Below are positions 1-7,535 of a stretch of 64,000 bases of DNA, in pieces. This stretch comes from Streptomyces qinzhouensis (GTDB lineage: Bacteria > Actinomycetota > Actinomycetes > Streptomycetales > Streptomycetaceae). Within the stretch, counting starts at the first letter, position 1. Each line of letters starts with the position of its first letter. The translations under genes and the position numbers were made by a program. The stretch spans positions 7,130,001 to 7,194,000 of the forward strand of contig NZ_CP042266.1 of assembly GCF_007856155.1 (NCBI RefSeq), given 5' to 3'. The notes beneath the pieces are model-generated. The model worked only from the letters and a program-made list of their open reading frames with translations. It had not been told where the DNA came from and searched no databases.

Positions 1-2
1 CC

Positions 3-869
3 ACCACCACTGTCCGTGACGCCGTCACCATCCCCGCACCGGCAACGCCCTATCAGGGTGAAATCGCCCGCTACTGGGACCAGGAGGCCAGACCCGTCAA
101 TCTGCGCCTCGGCGATGTCGACGGCCTCTACCACCATCACTACGGCATCGGCGCCGTCGACCACACCGCCCTCGGGGCGCCCGGCGCCGCCGACCGGGAG
201 GAGAAGCTGATCGCGGAGCTCCACCGGCTGGAGTCCGCCCAGACCGATGTCCTCCTCGACCACCTCGGCCCGGTCCAGCAGGACGATCTGCTGGTCGACG
301 CCGGCTGCGGCCGCGGCGGCTCCATGGTGATGGCCCATCAGCGTTTCGGCTGCTCCGTCGAGGGCGTCACGCTCTCCGTCAAACAGGCCGACTTCGCCAA
401 CCGGCGCGCCAAGGAGCTGGGCGTCGAGGGCTCCGTCCGGGCCCGGGTCTGCAACATGCTGTCCATGCCGTTCGCCACGGGGCAGGCCGCGGCCTCGTGG
501 AACAACGAGTCCAGCATGTACGTCGACCTCCAGGACCTGTTCGCCGAGCACGCCCGGGTACTGGCCTCCGGCGGCCGCTACGTCACCATCACCGGCTGCT
601 GGAACCCCGTCCACGGACAGCCGTCGAAATGGGTCTCCCAGATCAACGCCCACTTCGAGTGCAATATCCACTCCCGCCGTGAATATCTGCGTGCCATGGC
701 GGACAACCGGCTGGTGCCGCAGGCGGTCGTCGATCTGACGGCGGCGACCCTGCCGTACTGGGAGCTGCGGGCCACCTCGTCCCTGACCACGGGCATCGAG
801 GAGGCGTTCATCAACTCCTACAAGGACGGTTCGTTCCAGTATCTGCTGATCGCGGCCGACCGCGTCTGA
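3..869 (+). CDS. gppmt: Geranyl diphosphate 2-C-methyltransferase (5' truncated by window edge)
   Basis: SAM-dependent methyltransferase that methylates C2 of geranyl diphosphate, giving the C11 precursor that 2-methylisoborneol synthase cyclises to the earthy odorant 2-MIB; acts in the cytoplasm. The reading frame is open from the first bases of the window to the TGA at 867-869. By my memory of the family only a handful of N-terminal residues are missing. Visible landmarks are the GEIARYWDQEARPVNLRLGD opening, the SAM-binding motif VDAGCGRGGSMVMAHQRFG, the active-site stretch SWNNESSMYVDL, and the C-terminal DGSFQYLLIAADRV. These match the Streptomyces GPP methyltransferase family closely. 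In other streptomycetes it sits directly downstream of the 2-MIB cyclase, so that gene is expected just left of the window (inference). Confidence 0.95.
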   Translation, partial: TTTVRDAVTIPAPATPYQGEIARYWDQEARPVNLRLGDVDGLYHHHYGIGAVDHTALGAPGAADREEKLIAELHRLESAQTDVLLDHLGPVQQDDLLVDAGCGRGGSMVMAHQRFGCSVEGVTLSVKQADFANRRAKELGVEGSVRARVCNMLSMPFATGQAAASWNNESSMYVDLQDLFAEHARVLASGGRYVTITGCWNPVHGQPSKWVSQINAHFECNIHSRREYLRAMADNRLVPQAVVDLTAATLPYWELRATSSLTTGIEEAFINSYKDGSFQYLLIAADRV

Positions 870-898
870 GCGGACCGTACCGCCGGGCGGTACGGAGG

Positions 899-940
899 GA
901 GGCGGTCCGCGCCCGGTGCACCACGGGCGCGGACCGCCTC
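899..940 (+). terminator. Strong intrinsic terminator after the GPP methyltransferase
   Basis: A 17-bp perfect inverted repeat (arms 899-915 and 924-940) encloses an 8-nt loop 30 bp after the stop codon. A second smaller repeat (CCGTACCGCC/GGCGGTACGG) precedes it at about 874-894. There is no T-run, as is usual in Streptomyces. It separates the 2-MIB gene from the RidA gene. Confidence 0.8.
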
Positions 941-982
941 CCCGCCTTTGGGCAGGCCCGGGCCGGGTGTGAGGATGCCGCC

Positions 983-1411
983 ATGACGATCAACCACTTG
1001 ACGCACATCCCCGCCCCGGACGGGGTACACCCCGCGGTCCCCTACACCCATGTCGTCACCGGCGCCGGACGGTGGGTGGCCGTATCGGGGCAGATCGCCC
1101 TCGACGAGGAGGGGCGGCTGGTGGGCCCCGGGGACCCGCTGGCCCAGGCTCGCCGGGTGTTCCTCAATCTGGAGCGCTGTCTGGCGGCCGCGGGCGCGAC
1201 CTTCGACGATGTGGTGCGGCTGACGTACTACATGGCGGACATCGCCCATCTGAAGGAAGTCGCCGTCGCACGGGGCGAGGTGATGGACCCGGCACGGCTC
1301 CCGGCGTCGTCCGCGTTCCAGGTCGTCTCGCTGGTGTCGCCGGAGTTCCTGATGGAGATCGAAGTGGACGCGATCGTCCCCGCCGACCGGGAGCTTCCCG
1401 AACCGCGGTGA
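983..1411 (+). CDS. RidA/YjgF/YER057c-family protein
   Basis: 142-aa protein of the RidA superfamily, small homotrimeric enzymes or scavengers that in the archetype hydrolyse reactive enamine/imine intermediates of PLP enzymes. Family hallmarks seen are VSGQIALDEEGRLVG, the LNLERCLAAAG helix region, DVVRLTYYMAD, and the C-terminal LMEIEVDAIV strand. The typical length is 120-145 aa, so the gene is complete. The ATG at 983 is preceded by GAGGA about nine bases upstream. The usual RidA arginine at the active site (RNxxIP-type) is not obvious, so this may belong to one of the less characterised Rid subfamilies and deaminase activity is not assured. It is transcribed alone, after a terminator and before a 200-bp gap. 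Confidence 0.85.
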   Translation: MTINHLTHIPAPDGVHPAVPYTHVVTGAGRWVAVSGQIALDEEGRLVGPGDPLAQARRVFLNLERCLAAAGATFDDVVRLTYYMADIAHLKEVAVARGEVMDPARLPASSAFQVVSLVSPEFLMEIEVDAIVPADRELPEPR

Positions 1412-1609
1412 GGCCCCGCTCCCGGTATGGCGGCCGCGTCAAGGGACCGTGAACTCTCCATGGCACCGGCAATAGCGCAGAAGCCATCGAGATGGAGTAA
1501 AAGCCTTATATCGCCGATGATTTGGTGTGTTTTTGTCCAAGAGTGCCGGGGTGTGGGAATTCCTCCGGGACATTGACGTAAATCCATGGGCGGCGGCACG
1601 CTCCTCCGC

Positions 1610-2749
1610 ATGCCCAGGACCGAACCGACCGCCCTGACCCTCCTCCGCCGCACCCATGAGGCGCAGGTGGTCGATGTGCTGCGCCGGCTGGGTGCGGTCA
1701 GCCGCGGCGAACTGGCCCGGCACACCGGGCTGTCCCGTACCGCCCTGTCGTCCATCACGGGCGCGCTGATCGGACGGGCCGTCGTCGTCGCCGGTCCGGC
1801 CCCGGCCGAGGGGGTACGCGGCCGGGGCAGGCCCGTCGAACTGCTCCGGCTCCACCCGGCGACCGGCCGCTGCGCGGGCGTCGACCTGGGCCGGGGCCGG
1901 GTCCGGGCCGTCGTCGCCAACGCCGCTCACCAGATCGTCGCCTCCGGCGCCCGGGCCTGCCCGCCCGAGGTCCCGTGGGAACGGCGCACCGATGCGGCGC
2001 TGGAGCTGCTGGACGAACTCCTCGACGGTTCCGCGGCCGGTCTGGAGGGCATCGGGGTCGGTCTGGTCGGACCGGTCCCGGCGCCGGGCGAACGGGCCGC
2101 GACCGTGGTACGGCTCCTGGGCGAGCGCTACGGTGCGCCCGTCCTGGTCGAGAACAACACCCGGCTCGCGGCGCTCGCCGAAGCCGTGCACGGCGCCGGG
2201 GCCGGCGCCCGGCACGCCGTCTACGTCCATCTGTCGCACGGCGTCGGCGGCGGGCTCGTCGTCGACGGGCGGCTGCTGGGAGGCGCGAGCGGTACGGCGG
2301 GGGAGGTCGGACATATGACCGCCGATCCCGGCGGGCCGCGCTGCCGCTGCGGAAACCACGGCTGCCTGGAGCTCTACGCCTCCCTGCCCGCGGTCGAGGC
2401 GGCGGGCGGTCCCGGCGACGACGGGGCCGTCGCCCGCGCCGGCCGGATGACCGGCCGGGTGCTCGCCGGTCTGTGCACCGCGGTCAACCCGGAGCTGCTG
2501 ATCGTCGGCGGAGAACTGGCCGCACTCGGCGCGCGGTTGCTCGGCCCGCTGGAGTCCGAGCTGCGGGCCCGTACCCTGCCCGCCGCGCTGCGCGGGCTGC
2601 GTATCGTCACCGCGCGCCTCGGCGACGAGGGCGGGGCGCTGGGCGCCATCGCCCTGATCCGTCAGGAGGCACCCCCGGCGGTGAACGGCGGCGCCCGGGC
2701 CGCCGCCGGACCGCTCGCCGGGTGTACCGGGCCGGGCAGCTCCGGCTGA
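1610..2749 (+). CDS. ROK-family transcriptional regulator
   Basis: About 379-aa ROK (repressor, ORF, kinase) protein. An N-terminal winged-helix domain (residues 10-60; [28 protein letters not shown]) is followed by an actin-like sugar-kinase-fold domain. [15 protein letters not shown] resembles the phosphate-1 motif. [19 protein letters not shown], then GEVGHM, then the zinc-binding cluster [10 protein letters not shown] are classic ROK signatures. Such regulators sense sugars or sugar phosphates and control adjacent catabolic or uptake genes; here the likely targets are the transporter/sulfatase genes that start 220 bp downstream (inference). I prefer the ATG at 1610; an in-frame ATG at 1586 would add eight residues. 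The upstream gap is markedly more AT-rich than its surroundings, consistent with its promoter. Confidence 0.9.
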   Translation: MPRTEPTALTLLRRTHEAQVVDVLRRLGAVSRGELARHTGLSRTALSSITGALIGRAVVVAGPAPAEGVRGRGRPVELLRLHPATGRCAGVDLGRGRVRAVVANAAHQIVASGARACPPEVPWERRTDAALELLDELLDGSAAGLEGIGVGLVGPVPAPGERAATVVRLLGERYGAPVLVENNTRLAALAEAVHGAGAGARHAVYVHLSHGVGGGLVVDGRLLGGASGTAGEVGHMTADPGGPRCRCGNHGCLELYASLPAVEAAGGPGDDGAVARAGRMTGRVLAGLCTAVNPELLIVGGELAALGARLLGPLESELRARTLPAALRGLRIVTARLGDEGGALGAIALIRQEAPPAVNGGARAAAGPLAGCTGPGSSG

Positions 2750-2972
2750 TTCTCCGGTACGTGCGCCGACGGCGCCCGCGAGCCGCCGCCGGGACGCCGT
2801 GGCCCCGGTCCGTGCACCGGGTGTCACCGGCTCCGGTACGGCGGTCCTCCGCCCACCGCACCTTTCCTCCCGGGGCGTTCGTGACCCCGTGCGCCGCCGT
2901 GCCCGGGCGCTTTGTCCGACCCGGGCCCCCTTCCCCTTCCGTACTTCAACAGGACTCAGAGGTGGCCCTGCC

Positions 2973-3827
2973 ATGCCACACACCGCACAACCCTCCCCGT
3001 CCCCGTCCCCGCCGCTGCCGCGTGCCGCGGCCACCGGCGCGTCCCGGCGGCCGCGTGGCCTTCGGGCCCGCGGCCCGGTGACGGCCGCCCGGCTGACGGG
3101 GGCCGTCTCCCTCGCCGCCGGTATCGGTCTCTGGCAGCTGGCCGCCGCGCTGGGGACAGCCGGTGTCCCGGGGCCCGGGCCGGTGGCGGCGCGGGCCGCG
3201 GAACTCCTCGCGGACGGGACGCTGGTCACGGACGCGGTCGTGTCGGTACGCCGGGTGCTGACCGGATTTCTGCTCGGCACCGCGGCCGCGATTCCGGTCG
3301 GCGCGCTGATGGGCTGGTATCCGGTGGCCCGGGCGCTGCTGGAGCCATGGGTGCAGTTCTTCCGGGTGATACCGCCCCTCGCGATCATCCCGCTGACGAT
3401 CGTGCTGCTGGGCATCGACGAGCCCGCCAAGATCACCGTGATCTTCCTGGCGGCCTTCCTCTCCTCCGTTGTCTCCGTGTTCCAGGGCGTCGTCGCGGTG
3501 GACCGGACCCTCGTCGACGCGGCCCGGGTGCTCGGGGCCAGGGATCCGGGGATCTTCGTCCGGGTCGTGGTCCCGGCCACCGTGCCGTTCCTGTTCGTCG
3601 GGGCCCGGGTGGGCCTCGGGGCCGCGTGGTCGACGCTCGTCGCCGCCGAACTCATCGCCGCCCAGCAGGGGCTGGGCTACCGGATGCAGCAGGCCCAGCT
3701 CTATTACGACCTCGAAACCATCTTCGTCGGGATCGTCTCCATCGGTGCGCTCGGGCTGCTGATGGACCGACTGCTGATCACCGCCGAACGCCGGGCCACG
3801 GTCTGGCAGGAAAGGAGGGCGGTATGA
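2973..3827 (+). CDS. ABC transporter permease, SsuC/TauC/NitT type
   Basis: 284-aa inner-membrane permease of the nitrate/sulfonate/taurine (NitT/TauT) ABC importer class. A proline/alanine-rich N-terminus (about 45 aa) precedes around six hydrophobic segments. The cytoplasmic EAA loop that docks on the ATPase is visible as [20 protein letters not shown] followed by [20 protein letters not shown]. Other family hallmarks are [20 protein letters not shown] and [16 protein letters not shown]. The ATG at 2973 follows an AGAGGTGG-type ribosome-binding site; longer in-frame starts exist upstream but lack one. The stop overlaps the next gene's start (ATGA), so translation is coupled. Substrate is inferred only from class and the neighbouring sulfatase: probably a sulfonate or sulfate ester. 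Confidence 0.92.
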   Translation: MPHTAQPSPSPSPPLPRAAATGASRRPRGLRARGPVTAARLTGAVSLAAGIGLWQLAAALGTAGVPGPGPVAARAAELLADGTLVTDAVVSVRRVLTGFLLGTAAAIPVGALMGWYPVARALLEPWVQFFRVIPPLAIIPLTIVLLGIDEPAKITVIFLAAFLSSVVSVFQGVVAVDRTLVDAARVLGARDPGIFVRVVVPATVPFLFVGARVGLGAAWSTLVAAELIAAQQGLGYRMQQAQLYYDLETIFVGIVSIGALGLLMDRLLITAERRATVWQERRAV

Positions 3828-4795
3828 CCGCCGCCGGAGCGCCCACCGGAACGTCCACCGGAACGTCCACCGGAACGTCCGCCGGAGCGCCTGCCGGAAC
3901 CACTGTCGGAATCGCCGCCGGGACGTCCGCCGGGCCGCCCGCCGAACCGTCCCACGGATCCGCCGCGGGCCCGGCCGGCGAACCGCCCGACCGCCCACGA
4001 CCGCCCCTGATCTCGTTCCGGGACACGACCCGTCACTTCCCGGGCCCCGACGGCGGATTCACCGCCGTCGACGGGATCGACCTGGATGTCGCCGAAGGAG
4101 AGTTCACGGTACTGGTCGGCCCGTCGGGCTGCGGCAAGTCGACCCTCCTCGGCATCGCCGCGGGTCTGACCGAGCCGAGCCGCGGGGAGGTGAGGGTCGA
4201 CGGCCGCCCGGTCCGCGGGCCGGGTCCGGACCGCGGCATGGTCTTCCAGCAGTACGCCCTCTTCCCCTGGCTCACCGTCCGCGGCAACGTCGAATTCGGG
4301 CTGCGCACCGCCCGGGTGCCGCGGGCCGAACGCCGCCGCAGGGCAGCACACTTCATCGAACTCGTGGGCCTTACCGAATTCGCCGACGCCCTGCCGAAGA
4401 CCCTGTCCGGCGGTATGCGGCAGCGCTGTGCGATCGCCCGCGCCTACGCCGCGGACCCCCGGGTGTTGCTGATGGACGAGCCCTTCGGCGCGCTCGACTC
4501 CCTGACCCGGTCCCGCCTCCAGGAGCAGCTGCTGGAGATGTGGGAGCGGGAGCGCCGGACCGTCCTCTTCGTCACCCACGACGTCGACGAGGCGGTGTTC
4601 CTCGCCGACCGGGTGGTCGTCATGGCCGCCCGGCCCGGCCGGATCCACCGGACCGTCCCCATCGGTCTGCCCCGGCCCAGGACCGCCGCCACCCGGCTGA
4701 CCGAGGCCTTCACCGCACTGCGTACCGACGTCTGGCGCGCGGTCCACGAGCAGCAGCCCCTCAACCCCCCGTCCACCGTGCCTTTGGAGCGCTGA
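3824..4795 (+). CDS. ABC transporter ATP-binding protein, SsuB/TauB type
   Basis: 323-aa ATPase of the same importer. The nucleotide-binding domain is complete: Walker [10 protein letters not shown] (about residue 99), Q-loop [12 protein letters not shown], signature LSGGMRQR (about residue 194), Walker [13 protein letters not shown] and H-loop [14 protein letters not shown]. Spacing and sequence fit the SsuB/TauB/NrtD group. The oddity is the first 70 residues, a Thr/Gly/Ala/Ser/Pro low-complexity extension built on [13 protein letters not shown] and encoded by a short tandem DNA repeat. It lies before the first conserved strand ([11 protein letters not shown]) and is absent from ordinary family members. 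The start ATG overlaps the permease stop. A shorter start could exclude the extension, but none has an obvious ribosome-binding site. Confidence 0.93.
   Translation: MTAAGAPTGTSTGTSTGTSAGAPAGTTVGIAAGTSAGPPAEPSHGSAAGPAGEPPDRPRPPLISFRDTTRHFPGPDGGFTAVDGIDLDVAEGEFTVLVGPSGCGKSTLLGIAAGLTEPSRGEVRVDGRPVRGPGPDRGMVFQQYALFPWLTVRGNVEFGLRTARVPRAERRRRAAHFIELVGLTEFADALPKTLSGGMRQRCAIARAYAADPRVLLMDEPFGALDSLTRSRLQEQLLEMWERERRTVLFVTHDVDEAVFLADRVVVMAARPGRIHRTVPIGLPRPRTAATRLTEAFTALRTDVWRAVHEQQPLNPPSTVPLER
3846..3888 (+). repeat. 12-bp tandem repeat coding for GTST units
   Basis: Three near-perfect copies of the 12-mer ACCGGAACGTCC, followed by degenerate copies, encode the Gly-Thr-Ser-Thr run near the N-terminus of the ABC ATPase. 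Repeats in phase with codons expand and contract without frameshift, so the length probably varies between strains. Confidence 0.75.
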
Positions 4796-4800
4796 ATCCC

Positions 4801-5835
4801 ATGTCCCCCTCCCACCCCGCCGGAACCCCCCGGCCCCGGGCGGCCGCCCGCCGTACCCTGGCCGCGGCCGCCGTCCTCGCCGTACTGGCCGGCTCCGGCT
4901 GCACCGCGGCCTCCGCGGACGGCGACCGCGACCGGTCCGTCGACTTCGGCTACATCGCCGACTACAACCAGGCCGGGCTGCTGGCCGTCGCCCGGGAGCG
5001 CGGGCTCTGGAAGGAGCACGGCATCCGCGCCACGTACAAGGTCTTCACCGACGGCCCCACCCAGATCACCGCCCTCGGCGCGGGCGACCTCGACTTCGGC
5101 ACCATCGGCCCCGGTGCCACCTGGCTGCCCGCCTCGGGCCGGGCGACCGTCGTCGCCGTCAACCAGCTGGGCCGCGCGGACCGGGTCGTCGCTCTGCCCG
5201 GCCGGGGCATCGACCGGATCGCCGATCTGAAGGGCAAACGCGTCGCGGTACCCGAGGGCACCTCCGGTGACATGATCCTCGGCCTCGCCCTCGACCGGGC
5301 CGGACTGTCCCGCGACGACGTACGGATCGTGCCCATGGCCCCGGCCACCGCCGTCGCCGCCCTGGCCTCCCGCCAGGTGGACGCCGCCGCGCTCTGGTAC
5401 CCGCTGCTGGCGACCGTGGAGAAGCGCGTACCCGGTCTGGTACGGCTCGCCGAGAGCGCCGACTTCGCCGCCGAGTTCGCCTTCCCCAGCTCCTTCGTCG
5501 CCGCCCCCGGCGCCGTCGACAAGAACCGCGAACTCGTCGAGGACGTCGTCCGGGTGCTCCAGAAGGCCAATGACTTCCGGTACGCGAACCCCGAGAAGAC
5601 GGTGGCGATCACCGCCGGGTTCCTCCGGCTCGACCGGGACGCGGTGGCCGCCGACGCCCGCAACACCCAGCCGCTGTCCACGGCCGAACTGGTGGCGGCG
5701 GGCAGGGACGGCACCGTCGCCCGCTGGTTCACCGCCCTCCAGGGCTTCTTCGTCCGCAACGGCAAACTGGACGCGCCCGTACCCGTCGAGAAGTTCTACG
5801 CCGGCGACCTCTACACCCGGGCGGCGGCCCGATGA
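4801..5835 (+). CDS. Substrate-binding lipoprotein of the ABC importer, SsuA/TauA-like
   Basis: 344-aa extracytoplasmic solute-binding protein. A basic N-terminus and hydrophobic stretch lead to the lipobox LAGSGC, with acylated Cys at residue 34, so it should be anchored to the outer face of the membrane. The mature part begins VDFGYIADYNQAGLLAVARE and carries NMT1/THI5-like features of the SsuA/TauA family: GALGAGDLDFGTIGP-type ligand loop, DLKGKRVAVPEGTSGDMIL hinge region, RQVDAAALWYPLL. It starts 5 bp after the ATPase stop and its own stop overlaps the sulfatase start, making a four-gene coupled operon. The ligand cannot be read from sequence; sulfonate, taurine, nitrate or pyrimidine-like molecules are all precedented for the class. 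Confidence 0.9.
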   Translation: MSPSHPAGTPRPRAAARRTLAAAAVLAVLAGSGCTAASADGDRDRSVDFGYIADYNQAGLLAVARERGLWKEHGIRATYKVFTDGPTQITALGAGDLDFGTIGPGATWLPASGRATVVAVNQLGRADRVVALPGRGIDRIADLKGKRVAVPEGTSGDMILGLALDRAGLSRDDVRIVPMAPATAVAALASRQVDAAALWYPLLATVEKRVPGLVRLAESADFAAEFAFPSSFVAAPGAVDKNRELVEDVVRVLQKANDFRYANPEKTVAITAGFLRLDRDAVAADARNTQPLSTAELVAAGRDGTVARWFTALQGFFVRNGKLDAPVPVEKFYAGDLYTRAAAR

Positions 5836-7535
5836 CCGGCTCCCCGGCCCGGCACGCCACCGACGGCGCCCCCCGGCGCAACATCCTCTTCCTGATGACC
5901 GACCAGCACCGCACGGACACCATCGGCGCCTACGGAGCCACCGGCGGCCACACCCCCCACCTCGACGAACTCGCCGCCTCCGGAACCCGCCTGGACCGCT
6001 GCTACACGCCCACGTCCATCTGCACCCCGGCCCGGGCCAGTCTGCTCACCGGCTACGCCCCCTTCCGGCACCGCCTGCTCGCCAACTACGAGCGGAACGT
6101 CGGATTCGCCGAGGACCTCGCCGACGACCAGTTCACCTTCACCACCCCGCTCGCCGAAGCGGGCTACCGGCTGGGCCTGATCGGCAAATGGCATACCGGA
6201 GTACGGCGCCTCCCGGCCGACTTCGGGTTCGAGGGGCCGTATCTGCCCGGCTGGCACAACCCCGTCACCCACCCCGACTACCTCGGCTACCTCGACGACC
6301 ACGATCTGCCGCCGTACGCGATCACCGATCCGGTCCGCACCCGGCTTCCCGGCGGCGGCCCCGGCCCCCTGCTCGCCGCCCGGCTGCGACAGCCCCTGGA
6401 AGCGACCTTCGAACACTATCTGGCGACCCGCGCGATCGAACTCCTGCACCGCTGGGCCGCCGCCGACGCCGCCGACAACACAGCCCGGCCCTTCTTCCTC
6501 GCCACCCACTTCTTCGGCCCCCACCTGCCCTATCTGCTGCCCGACGCCTACTACGACCTGATCGACCCGGCGACCGTACGGCTCCCGGAGTCCCTCGCCG
6601 AGACCTTCGAGAACAAGCCCCCGGTCCAGCGCAACTACAGCGCCTTGTGGGGGCACGACTCGCTCACGGAGGACCAGTACCGGAAGCTGATCGCCGCCTA
6701 TCACGGCTATGTCGCCCTGATTGACCATCAGATCGGCCGGATCCGCCGAGCCGTCGCGGACCTCGGGCTCGACGGCTCCACGGCGGTGCTCTTCACCGCC
6801 GACCACGGCGAGTTCACCGGCTCGCACCGGATGCACGACAAGGGCCCGGCGATGTACGAGGACGTCTACCGCATCCCCGGACTGCTCCGGATACCCGGCG
6901 CCCCCGGGGGAGTCGTCCGCCCGGAGTTCGCCGGTCTCACCGACCTCACCGCCACGATCCTCGACCTCGCGGGCTGCGATCCCGCGCCCGCCGTCGACGG
7001 GCGCAGTCTGCTGCCGCTCACCGGCGGCGGCCCGGCGCCCGACGACTGGCCGCGGGAGGTGGTCGGCGAGTTCCACGGCCATCACTTCCCCTATCCGCAG
7101 CGGATGCTCCGGGACACCCGCTTCAAGATCGTCGTCAATCCCGAGTCCCTCTGCGAGCTGTACGACCTCGACCACGACCCCCATGAACTCCACAACGCCT
7201 GGGCGGATCCGGCACTGCGCGACGACCGCGACCGGCTGGTCGGGAGGCTGTACCGGCTGCTGGTCGAGCGAGGGGACAACTTCCACCACTGGATGGCGGC
7301 CGTTCTCGACACCGGCGGTCCGGCCGGTGACACCTCCCTCGGCTCCTTCGAGTCCGCCGCCGGTACGGCACCCGCAACCGCTTCCGGTACGGCATCCGCA
7401 ACTGCTCCCGGTACAGCGGCCGGAACCGCGTCCGGAGCGCCATCCGGACCGGATCCCGCCGTACCGGAGAACACCCCGCCCGCCGCCTCCGGTTCACTGC
7501 CCGCCCCGGAAGGACACCGCACCCATGTCTCCTGA
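5832..7535 (+). CDS. Type I sulfatase (alkaline-phosphatase superfamily arylsulfatase-like)
   Basis: 567-aa formylglycine-dependent sulfatase hydrolysing a sulfate ester. The maturation signature CTPARASLLTG is intact, with Cys64 as the residue converted to formylglycine. Metal and active-site motifs include NILFLMTDQHRTDTIGAYGA, LIGKWHTG, and the second metal motif FTADHGEFTGSH. The core resembles choline-sulfatase and arylsulfatase A-type enzymes. No signal peptide is seen, so it is probably cytoplasmic and acts on imported substrate. The last 65 residues are an Ala/Thr/Gly/Ser/Pro repeat tail with no counterpart in the fold. Context (importer upstream, exported DUF4838 protein downstream, ROK regulator) suggests scavenging of sulfated sugars or aryl sulfates. 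Exact substrate unknown. Confidence 0.9.
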   Translation: MTGSPARHATDGAPRRNILFLMTDQHRTDTIGAYGATGGHTPHLDELAASGTRLDRCYTPTSICTPARASLLTGYAPFRHRLLANYERNVGFAEDLADDQFTFTTPLAEAGYRLGLIGKWHTGVRRLPADFGFEGPYLPGWHNPVTHPDYLGYLDDHDLPPYAITDPVRTRLPGGGPGPLLAARLRQPLEATFEHYLATRAIELLHRWAAADAADNTARPFFLATHFFGPHLPYLLPDAYYDLIDPATVRLPESLAETFENKPPVQRNYSALWGHDSLTEDQYRKLIAAYHGYVALIDHQIGRIRRAVADLGLDGSTAVLFTADHGEFTGSHRMHDKGPAMYEDVYRIPGLLRIPGAPGGVVRPEFAGLTDLTATILDLAGCDPAPAVDGRSLLPLTGGGPAPDDWPREVVGEFHGHHFPYPQRMLRDTRFKIVVNPESLCELYDLDHDPHELHNAWADPALRDDRDRLVGRLYRLLVERGDNFHHWMAAVLDTGGPAGDTSLGSFESAAGTAPATASGTASATAPGTAAGTASGAPSGPDPAVPENTPPAASGSLPAPEGHRTHVS

